This document shows, in pieces, positions 57,766 through 64,000 of a stretch of 64,000 bases of DNA. Position 1 is the stretch's first letter; each line of letters opens with the position of its first letter. The translations under genes were made by a program, and so were the position numbers. The notes below the pieces were generated by a model. It was not told the DNA's origin, searched no databases, and was given only the letters and a program-made list of their open reading frames with translations. This DNA comes from Hyphomonadaceae bacterium ML37 (GTDB lineage: Bacteria > Pseudomonadota > Alphaproteobacteria > Caulobacterales > Maricaulaceae): assembly GCA_027627685.1 (NCBI GenBank), contig CP091241.1, forward strand, positions 1,230,347 through 1,294,346. The letters run 5' to 3'.

Positions 57766-58299
57766 ATGTCGAGACTAGGCAAGCTGCCTGTTGAAATTCC
57801 CAGCGGCGTTACGGCGTCGGTGAATTCAGGCTTGGTTATGGTGAAGGGCCCCAAGGGCGAGCTGAGCTTCTCGGCGCCGTCCAGCGTGAGCATCCGTCAC
57901 GAAGACGGTGCGCTCACGGTGTCGCCGGTGGAGAACTCCAAAACCGCCAAGGCGATGTACGGCACAGCCCGCGCGCGCCTGAAAAATATGGTTCTGGGCG
58001 TCACCAAAGGCTTTGAAAAGAGCCTGGAGCTTGTGGGCGTGGGCTATCGTGCCCAAATGCAGGGCAGCGATCTCAAGCTGGCCCTGGGTTTCTCCCATGA
58101 CGTGATCTACACCCCGCGCAAGGGGATCACGATCACGGTGCCCAAGCCGACCGAGATCAAGATCGAAGGGCCGGACGCTCAGGCGGTTGGCCAGACTGCG
58201 GCGGAAATTCGCCGGTTCCGTTCGCCCGAGCCTTACAAGGGCAAGGGCGTGAAGTACGCGACCGAGCAAGTGCGCCGCAAAGAAGGCAAGAAGAAATAG
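57766..58299 (+). CDS. rplF: 50S ribosomal protein L6
   Basis: A 177-aa protein near the sarcin-ricin loop. Typical: [40 protein letters not shown] and [20 protein letters not shown]. Fifteen bp after rpsH, with AGGAGG upstream. Confidence 0.98.
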   Translation: MSRLGKLPVEIPSGVTASVNSGLVMVKGPKGELSFSAPSSVSIRHEDGALTVSPVENSKTAKAMYGTARARLKNMVLGVTKGFEKSLELVGVGYRAQMQGSDLKLALGFSHDVIYTPRKGITITVPKPTEIKIEGPDAQAVGQTAAEIRRFRSPEPYKGKGVKYATEQVRRKEGKKK

Positions 58300-58309
58300 G
58301 GTCCTGGTG

Positions 58310-58663
58310 ATGAAATCCTCTGCTGAGAAAATGCGCCGCCGCACGCAGCGCACCCGCGCCCGGATCCGCAAACTGGCCAATGGCCGGCCGCGCCTGTCCG
58401 TGTTCCGGTCGTCCAAGCACATCTACGCGCAGATCATCGACGATGCGAACGGCCTGACGGTCGCCGCGGCGTCCTCGCTCGAACAGGGCAAGGAAGCCAA
58501 CGGCGCCACGGTCAGTGCGGCCGAGACCGTCGGCAAGCTCGTCGCCGAGCGTGCGAAGGAAAAAGGCTTGACCGACGTGGTGTTCGACCGCGGCGGCTAC
58601 ATGTACCACGGGCGCGTCAAAGCGCTCGCTGACGCTGCCCGCGAGGGCGGCCTGAACTTCTAA
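58310..58663 (+). CDS. rplR: 50S ribosomal protein L18
   Basis: A 117-aa 5S rRNA-binding protein with [20 protein letters not shown] and [23 protein letters not shown] 58310 is preferred to GTG 58307, one codon upstream, because alphaproteobacterial L18 proteins usually begin MK-; neither has a clear RBS, so translation is probably coupled to rplF. Confidence 0.96.
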   Translation: MKSSAEKMRRRTQRTRARIRKLANGRPRLSVFRSSKHIYAQIIDDANGLTVAAASSLEQGKEANGATVSAAETVGKLVAERAKEKGLTDVVFDRGGYMYHGRVKALADAAREGGLNF

Positions 58664-58676
58664 GGGAGCGAACGCC

Positions 58677-59261
58677 ATGGCTCGTGAAGACAATCGCGGC
58701 GGCCGCGACCGCCGCCGCAGGGACGAGGACAACGCGGAACCGGAACTGGTCGACAAGCTCGTCCAGATCAACCGCGTCGCCAAGACGGTGAAGGGGGGCC
58801 GGAACTTCCAGTTCGCCGCCCTCGCCATCGTGGGCGACCAGAAGGGCCGCGTCGGCTTCGGCCAGGGCAAGGCCCGCGAGGTTCCCGAAGCCATCCGCAA
58901 GGCGACGGAAGAAGCCAAGAAGATGATGGTCCGCGTGCCGCTGCGTGAAGGCCGCACCCTGCACCATGACGCCCACGGGCGTTGGGGCGCGGGCAAGGTG
59001 ATCCTGCGTTCGGCGCCTCCGGGCACCGGCGTGATCGCCGGCGGTCCGATGCGCGCCGTGCTGGAATCGCTCGGCGTTCAGGACGTGGTGGCCAAATCCA
59101 CCGGCTCGTCCAACCCGTACAACATGGTGCGCGCCACGTTCCAGGCCCTGAAAGCCCAGAACAGCCCGCGCTCAATCGCCGCCAAGCGCGGTCTGAAGGT
59201 TGCTGATCTGGTGGAGCGCCGCCAGGACGGGGCGAGCTCGCCCGAAGCGATCGAGTCCTAA
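58677..59261 (+). CDS. rpsE: 30S ribosomal protein S5
   Basis: A 194-aa protein of the decoding and translocation path. After a basic N-terminal tail ([20 protein letters not shown]) come [39 protein letters not shown] and the C-terminal [20 protein letters not shown]. The spectinomycin loop sequence is normal. Thirteen bp follow rplR. Confidence 0.98.
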   Translation: MAREDNRGGRDRRRRDEDNAEPELVDKLVQINRVAKTVKGGRNFQFAALAIVGDQKGRVGFGQGKAREVPEAIRKATEEAKKMMVRVPLREGRTLHHDAHGRWGAGKVILRSAPPGTGVIAGGPMRAVLESLGVQDVVAKSTGSSNPYNMVRATFQALKAQNSPRSIAAKRGLKVADLVERRQDGASSPEAIES

Positions 59262-59273
59262 GAGGAGGGCGAT

Positions 59274-59459
59274 ATGGCTGCTGCCAAAACCATTCGCGTG
59301 CGCCAGACCGGGTCTTCGACCCGTCGTCCCCCGATCCAGGCTGCGACCCTCAAGGGTCTGGGCCTGGGGCGGATCGGGCGCGAGCGCGAACTTGAAGACA
59401 CGCCGTCTGTGCGCGGCATGATCCGCAAGGTCGCCCACCTGATTGAGATCGTGGAGTAG
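59274..59459 (+). CDS. rpmD: 50S ribosomal protein L30
   Basis: A 61-aa protein with [39 protein letters not shown] and [18 protein letters not shown] before ATG 59274 is a strong RBS. It lies in its usual place between rpsE and rplO. Confidence 0.97.
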   Translation: MAAAKTIRVRQTGSSTRRPPIQAATLKGLGLGRIGRERELEDTPSVRGMIRKVAHLIEIVE

Positions 59460-59489
59460 CCAAGCGGCTGCTTCTGAAGGAGAATTGCT

Positions 59490-59981
59490 ATGCGCTTGAA
59501 TGAATTGCGCGACAATCCCGGCGCCACCAAAGAGCGCACGCGCGTCGGGCGCGGCATCGGCTCGGGCACCGGCAAGACCGGCGGGCGCGGCGTCAAGGGC
59601 CAGAAGTCCCGTTCGGGCGTGGCCATCAAGGGTTTCGAAGGCGGTCAGATGCCGCTGCACCAGCGTCTTCCCAAGCGCGGCTTCACCAAGCCGAACCGGG
59701 CGCGCTTTGCAGAGGTCACCCTGCGCCGCATCCAGACCGCCATCGACGCGGGCCGTCTCGATGCGAGCCAGCCGGTTGATGCGGCCGCTCTGAAGGCTGC
59801 CGGCGTGATCCGCCGCGCCAAGGACGGCGTGCGCCTGATCGGCGGCGGCGACCTGACGGCCAAGATCGCCCTGACGGTGGCGGGCGGCTCCGCCCCGGCC
59901 ATTGCGGCGGTTGAAAAGGCGGGCGGGTCTGTGACCGTGACCATCGTCAAAGCCGTCAAAGCCGAAGCCGAAACCGAGTAA
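59490..59981 (+). CDS. rplO: 50S ribosomal protein L15
   Basis: A 163-aa late-assembly protein. It starts [20 protein letters not shown] and has the Gly/Lys-rich [20 protein letters not shown] and [17 protein letters not shown] segments. GAAGGAG precedes the start. The Lys/Ala/Glu-rich end is alphaproteobacteria-like. Confidence 0.98.
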   Translation: MRLNELRDNPGATKERTRVGRGIGSGTGKTGGRGVKGQKSRSGVAIKGFEGGQMPLHQRLPKRGFTKPNRARFAEVTLRRIQTAIDAGRLDASQPVDAAALKAAGVIRRAKDGVRLIGGGDLTAKIALTVAGGSAPAIAAVEKAGGSVTVTIVKAVKAEAETE

Positions 59982-60050
59982 AGCCGGACAGGCGCCGGCC
60001 CGGATATCGTCCGGGCCGGCGCGTCTCGCACGAGGGAGTGATCGATCGCC

Positions 60051-61403
60051 ATGGCGTCAGCCGCCGAACAACTCGCCTCGAACATGAATTTCGGGGCGTT
60101 CGCCCGGGCCAAGGAGCTGCAAAAGCGGCTCCTGTTCACGCTCGGCGTTCTGATCATCTACCGCATCGGCACCTATGTGCCGCTGCCGGGCATCGACATG
60201 GTCCAGTTCACGACGCTGTTCCAGAACCAGAGCGGCGGCGTGCTGGGCATGTTCAACATGTTCTCCGGCGGCGCCGTGGAGCGCATGGCGATCTTCGCGC
60301 TCAACGTGATGCCCTACATCTCCGCCTCGATCATCATGCAGCTGATGGCGGCCACCGTGCCGGCCCTTGAGCGGCTGAAGAAGGAAGGCGGCGAGCAGGG
60401 CCGCAAGCAGATCAACCAGTATTCGCGCTATCTCACCGTGGTGCTGGCCGCCGCGCAGGGCTTCGCCATCGCGATCGCCATGCAGCAGCCTGATCCCACC
60501 ACCGGCAACACCATCGCGCAGAACCCCGGGATTTTCTTCCTGGTGGTCACAGTCAGCACGCTGGTCGGCGGCACCATGCTGCTGCTCTGGCTGGGCGAAC
60601 AGATCACCGCGCGCGGCGTGGGCAATGGCGTGTCGCTGATCATCTTCGCAGGCATTATCGCTGAAATGCCGCGCGCGCTGTTCCAGACGCTGGAGCAGGG
60701 CCGCACGGGCGACCTGAACGCCGGCCTGGTGATCGGTCTGATCGCCATGTTGCTGGCCGTGCTGGCCTTTGTGGTGTTCATCGAGCGCTCCCAGCGCCGC
60801 CTGCTCACCCAGTATCCCAAGCGCCAGGTCGGTAACCGCATGATGGGCGGAGAGTCCTCATTCCTGCCGCTGAAACTGAACACGGCGGGCGTGATCCCGG
60901 CGATCTTCGCGTCGTCTCTGCTGTTGCTGCCCGCGACTGCGGCTGGCTTTTCGGCGCAGTCCGGTCCGGCCTGGTTGACGGGTATCGTTGCGCTGCTCGG
61001 CCCCGGCCAGCCGGCGTTCATCGCCTTCTATGGCGTGATGATCGTATTCTTCACCTTCTTCTACACTTCCATCACCTTCAATCCCGATGATGTCGCGGAC
61101 AATCTGAAGAAGTATGGCGGCTTCCTGCCGGGCATCCGGCCGGGCAAGCGCACCGCGGAATATCTCGACTACGTGCTGACGCGCCTGACGGTGATCGGTG
61201 CGGCGTATCTGGCCGCGGTGTGTCTGCTGCCTGAAATCCTGCGCGCCCAGAACCCGTCCATCCCGTTCTATATCGGCGGCACTGCGGTGCTGATCGTGGT
61301 CTCGGTGACCCTCGACACAGTCGGGCAGATCCAGTCCCATCTTCTGGCCCACCAGTATGAGGGGCTGATCAAGAAGACCAAGCTGCGGGGGCGCAAGCGA
61401 TGA
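60051..61403 (+). CDS. secY: Preprotein translocase channel SecY
   Basis: A 450-aa inner-membrane protein with ten membrane helices that forms the protein-conducting channel with SecE. Recognisable parts are the plug/TM2 region FNMFSGGAVERMAIFALNVM, PYISASIIMQLMAATVPALE, GVGNGVSLIIFAGIIAE, IERSQRRLLTQYPKRQVGNR with NTAGVIPAIFASSLLLLPA, and the cytoplasmic loop YGGFLPGIRPGKRTAEYLDY. Its stop overlaps adk by four bases. Confidence 0.99.
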   Translation: MASAAEQLASNMNFGAFARAKELQKRLLFTLGVLIIYRIGTYVPLPGIDMVQFTTLFQNQSGGVLGMFNMFSGGAVERMAIFALNVMPYISASIIMQLMAATVPALERLKKEGGEQGRKQINQYSRYLTVVLAAAQGFAIAIAMQQPDPTTGNTIAQNPGIFFLVVTVSTLVGGTMLLLWLGEQITARGVGNGVSLIIFAGIIAEMPRALFQTLEQGRTGDLNAGLVIGLIAMLLAVLAFVVFIERSQRRLLTQYPKRQVGNRMMGGESSFLPLKLNTAGVIPAIFASSLLLLPATAAGFSAQSGPAWLTGIVALLGPGQPAFIAFYGVMIVFFTFFYTSITFNPDDVADNLKKYGGFLPGIRPGKRTAEYLDYVLTRLTVIGAAYLAAVCLLPEILRAQNPSIPFYIGGTAVLIVVSVTLDTVGQIQSHLLAHQYEGLIKKTKLRGRKR

Positions 61404-61963
61404 ACATTGTCCTGTTCGGACCGCCGGGCGCTGGCAAAGGCACGCAGTCCAAGCGCCTGGTCGCCGAACGCGGCTGGGTGCAGCTGGCCACCGGCGACAT
61501 GCTGCGCGCCGCGCGCGCGGCCGGAACCGAGCTGGGCAAGCGCGTGGCTGACATCATGGACCGGGGCGATCTGGTCTCTGACGAGATCGTCATCGCCCTG
61601 ATCGAAGAGCGCCTGGACGAGGCGGAGGCGGCCGGCGGGGCCATCTTTGACGGCTTCCCGCGCACGGTGGCCCAGGCCGAGGCGCTGGACCGATTGCTGG
61701 CCGGGCGCAATGCGCCGATCGAAAAGGTCGTGCGCCTGGTCGTCGATCAGGACGAGCTGGTCGCCCGCATGCAAAAGCGCGCCGAGGAAGAGGGCCGCGC
61801 TGACGATACGGTCGAGGCGTTCCGCGTCCGGCTGAAGAATTACAACGACCAGACGGCTGCGCTGATCCCGTACTATCAGGCTCAGGGCAAGCTGGTCGAT
61901 GTGGACGGGGCCGGGTCGATGGACGCTGTTGCAGCGCGCATCGCCGAGGTGCTGGACCAATAA
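61400..61963 (+). CDS. adk: Adenylate kinase, short (LID-less) form
   Basis: A 187-aa enzyme that interconverts ATP, AMP and ADP. The P-loop is FGPPGAGKGTQSKRL, AMP binding LATGDMLRAARAAGTELG and DGFPRTVAQAEALDRLL; the LID segment is short (RAEEEGRADDTVEAFRVRLK) without a zinc site. The position after secY is conserved. No rpmJ gene is found between adk and rpsM. Confidence 0.98.
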   Translation: MNIVLFGPPGAGKGTQSKRLVAERGWVQLATGDMLRAARAAGTELGKRVADIMDRGDLVSDEIVIALIEERLDEAEAAGGAIFDGFPRTVAQAEALDRLLAGRNAPIEKVVRLVVDQDELVARMQKRAEEEGRADDTVEAFRVRLKNYNDQTAALIPYYQAQGKLVDVDGAGSMDAVAARIAEVLDQ

Positions 61964-61972
61964 CAAAGGCTG

Positions 61973-61993
61973 CGCCGGGGAACCGCCCCGGCG
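61973..61993 (+). terminator. Hairpin after adk
   Basis: CGCCGGGG (61973-61980) pairs with CCCCGGCG (61986-61993) around loop aaccg, ten bases after the adk stop. No T-run follows; it may mark the end of the spc transcript or an RNA processing site. Confidence 0.5.
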
Positions 61994-62026
61994 TGGTGGA
62001 AACTGAGGCGGCGCCGCTCATCCCGG

Positions 62027-62054
62027 TTGACGAAACCGGTGCGGCGCCTATAAG
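62027..62054 (+). promoter_or_regulatory. Candidate promoter of the alpha operon (rpsM-rpsK-rpoA)
   Basis: TTGACG (62027-62032) and TATAAG (62049-62054) have a 16-bp spacer and lie 108 bp before rpsM, behind the hairpin after adk. This would give the alpha operon its own start. Confidence 0.6.
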
Positions 62055-62161
62055 AACCGCCCTTCGCTCGCAGGGGCAGATACCGCATCCGCCGTCACCG
62101 TTGTGGCTGCGCGGTGCGGCTTCCTTCGCGGGCGTGGGCTGATGAGGACAAGGAGAGCGTC

Positions 62162-62530
62162 GTGGCACGGATCGCCGGCGTCAACATTCCGACCAACAAG
62201 CGCGTGACCATCGCGCTGCGCTATATCCATGGCATCGGCGCAACCAAGGCTGCCGAGATCTGCGACAAGGTGGGCATCGCCCCCGAGAAGCGGGTCAATC
62301 AGCTGACCGACGCTGAAGTGCTCCAGATCCGCGAAACGATCGACGCGGATCATATGGTCGAAGGCGATCTGCGCCGTGAGGTGGCAGTCAACGTCAAGCG
62401 CCTGATGGATCTCGGCTGCTATCGCGGCCTGCGCCACCGGCGCGGCCTGCCTGTTCGCGGTCAGCGCACCCATACCAATGCGCGCACGCGTAAAGGTCCC
62501 GCCAAGCCGATCGCTGGCAAGAAGAAATAA
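62162..62530 (+). CDS. rpsM: 30S ribosomal protein S13
   Basis: A 122-aa protein of the 30S head contacting S19 and the P-site tRNA. GTG 62162, six bases after AAGGAG, gives the normal start [20 protein letters not shown]; an in-frame upstream ATG (62114) would add 16 residues foreign to the family. Other blocks: [20 protein letters not shown] and [20 protein letters not shown]. Confidence 0.97.
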   Translation: MARIAGVNIPTNKRVTIALRYIHGIGATKAAEICDKVGIAPEKRVNQLTDAEVLQIRETIDADHMVEGDLRREVAVNVKRLMDLGCYRGLRHRRGLPVRGQRTHTNARTRKGPAKPIAGKKK

Positions 62531-62542
62531 GGAACGAGGGCC

Positions 62543-62932
62543 ATGGCCAAGGAACCGTCCCGCGTACGCCGCCGCGAGCGCAAGAATATTACCGCTGGCG
62601 TGGCGCATGTGAACGCCAGCTTCAACAACACCATGATCACCATCACCGACGCCCAGGGCAATACGATCTCCTGGTCCTCGGCGGGGACCATGGGGTTCAA
62701 GGGTTCGCGCAAATCGACCCCCTACGCCGCGCAGGTCGCCGCTGAAGATGCGGGCCGCAAGGCGCAGGAGCACGGCGTGAAGACGCTGGAAGTGAAGGTT
62801 TCCGGTCCGGGTTCGGGCCGTGAATCCGCGCTGCGCGCGCTGCAGTCTGTGGGCCTGGTGATCACGACGATCCACGACGTGACCCCGATCCCGCACAATG
62901 GCTGCCGTCCGCCCAAGCGCCGCCGGGTCTAA
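62543..62932 (+). CDS. rpsK: 30S ribosomal protein S11
   Basis: A 129-aa platform protein. It has [40 protein letters not shown] and the C-terminal [31 protein letters not shown] precedes ATG 62543. A 108-bp gap leads to rpoA. Confidence 0.98.
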   Translation: MAKEPSRVRRRERKNITAGVAHVNASFNNTMITITDAQGNTISWSSAGTMGFKGSRKSTPYAAQVAAEDAGRKAQEHGVKTLEVKVSGPGSGRESALRALQSVGLVITTIHDVTPIPHNGCRPPKRRRV

Positions 62933-63040
62933 TGCCTGGGGCTCAGCGCGCGATTCCCGCGCGCTGACAAGACCGCTGATTTCGGGCGCGCGGCTTCTTT
63001 GGGAAGCTGGCGCGCCCTCCACCTTAAAGGGGTGTTGTCC

Positions 63041-64000
63041 GTGATTGAGAAAAACTGGCAGGAACTGATCCGCCCGATGAAGCCGGAAATCCAGTCCGGC
63101 TTCGACCCGTCGCGTCACGCCAAGCTGGTGGCCGAACCGCTCGAGCGCGGCTTCGGCACGACGCTGGGCAATGCGCTGCGGCGCGTGCTGTTGTCCTCGT
63201 TGCAGGGCGCGGCGGTGACGGCGGTTCAGATCGATAACGTCCTGCACGAGTTCTCCTCCATCAAGGGCGTGCGCGAGGATGTCACCGACATCGTGCTGAA
63301 CCTGAAGCAGGTTGCTCTGCGCATGCAGGGCGAGGGCCCCAAGCGCCTGACCCTGAAGAAAAAGGGCCCGGGCGAGGTCAAGGCCGGCGATATTGAAGAG
63401 ACCGGCGATATCGTCGTGATCAACAAGGACCTGGTGATCTGCACCCTCGATGATGACGCTGAAGTGCGCATGGTCCTGACGGTCAATACCGGCAAGGGCT
63501 ATGTGCCGGCCGAGAGCAACCGCTCTGAAGATGCGCCCATCGGCCTCATCGGCGTGGATGCGCTGTACAGCCCGGTCAAGCGCGTCGCCTACCGCGTGGA
63601 GAACACGCGTGAAGGCCAGGTGCTGGACTATGACAAGCTGATCCTGGAAGTCGAAACAAACGGCGCCCTGCGCCCCGAAGACGCCCTGGCCTACGCCGCG
63701 CGCATCCTTCAGGACCAGCTGCAGGCGTTCGTGAACTTCGAAGAGCCCAATCAGGGCCGCACCGAAGGGACCGACAAGCCGGATCTCGATTTCAACCCGG
63801 CCCTTCTCAAGAAGGTCGACGAGCTGGAATTGTCGGTGCGTTCGGCCAACTGCCTGAAGAACGACAACATCGTCTATATCGGCGACCTCATCCAGAAGTC
63901 CGAGGCGGAAATGCTCCGCACCCCGAACTTCGGCCGCAAGTCGCTCAACGAGATCAAGGAAGTCCTGGCCCAGATGGGACTGCACCTGGGCATGGAGGCG
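63041..64000 (+). CDS. rpoA: RNA polymerase alpha subunit (3' end outside the window)
   Basis: The frame is open from GTG 63041 to the window end, 320 codons of about 338 expected. GTG 63041 with AAGGGG eight bases upstream gives [20 protein letters not shown], the usual alphaproteobacterial start. The N-terminal dimerisation domain has [20 protein letters not shown] and [20 protein letters not shown]; the C-terminal domain that binds UP elements and activators has [20 protein letters not shown] and [20 protein letters not shown]. Only the last residues and stop are missing. Confidence 0.98.
   Translation, partial: MIEKNWQELIRPMKPEIQSGFDPSRHAKLVAEPLERGFGTTLGNALRRVLLSSLQGAAVTAVQIDNVLHEFSSIKGVREDVTDIVLNLKQVALRMQGEGPKRLTLKKKGPGEVKAGDIEETGDIVVINKDLVICTLDDDAEVRMVLTVNTGKGYVPAESNRSEDAPIGLIGVDALYSPVKRVAYRVENTREGQVLDYDKLILEVETNGALRPEDALAYAARILQDQLQAFVNFEEPNQGRTEGTDKPDLDFNPALLKKVDELELSVRSANCLKNDNIVYIGDLIQKSEAEMLRTPNFGRKSLNEIKEVLAQMGLHLGMEA

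Noticed and set aside
62048-63985. 645-codon minus-strand frame opposite rpsM, rpsK and rpoA
   Set aside because: It spans three essential genes antisense and carries no motif.

Overview
The window comes from a high-G+C alphaproteobacterium. The gene order of the ribosomal/RNA polymerase block, a COQ4-type protein, an Rrf2-type regulator and a large TonB-dependent receptor fit a Maricaulales/Hyphomonadales-like marine lineage. That placement is inferred from gene content, not from a search.

Region 1 (1-6928) is a mobile, decaying island. Two copies of a 47-bp segment identical to the 3' half of an initiator tRNA-Met gene (1672-1718 and 6882-6928) mark integrase attachment sites. Neither copy has a 5' half, so the intact tRNA should lie left of the window and the window would show the end of one tRNA-borne element plus a second complete one. 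Element 1 holds toxin-antitoxin debris: a VapB/VapC pair cut by the window edge, a truncated HigA-like gene and a second antitoxin tail. Element 2 (1719-6881) holds a PD-(D/E)XK nuclease-like gene, a phage portal gene, a head gene that looks fused by a deletion, a tyrosine integrase without its N-terminal arm domain, and an A+T-rich orphan gene next to the attachment site.

Region 2 (6929-24070) carries mostly single chromosomal genes: a HI0933-like flavoprotein, TspO, an endonuclease/exonuclease/phosphatase-fold protein, a cNMP-binding/thioredoxin-reductase-like fusion, an NsrR-like Rrf2 regulator, a peroxiredoxin, an exported DsrE protein, a DEAD-box helicase, glutathione reductase, bacterioferritin, COQ4, tRNA-Gly and a TPR-2OG oxygenase. 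The most novel-looking item is a two-gene unit at 9715-11835: an 87-aa candidate RiPP precursor with a double-glycine motif, three bases upstream of a B12-binding radical SAM RiPP-maturation enzyme. An intergenic element at 17299-17454 can fold into a long stem topped by three hairpins.

Region 3 (24216-31515) has tuf copy 1, a methyltransferase, a TonB-dependent receptor and a TPR-sulfotransferase before tRNA-Trp. It looks like the old tRNA-Gly / tuf / tRNA-Trp / secE neighbourhood with accessory genes inserted.

Region 4 (31571-64000) is the core translation/transcription block in near-ancestral order: secE-nusG-rplKA-rplJL-rpoBC, then rpsL-rpsG-fusA-tuf, the S10 and spc operons through secY-adk, and rpsM-rpsK-rpoA (cut by the window end). 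The only interruption is a reverse-strand gene of unknown function (43686-45608) between rpoC and rpsL. Candidate promoters precede rpsL, rpsJ and rpsM, and rpoC is followed by a strong intrinsic terminator. No rRNA gene, CRISPR array or transposase was seen.
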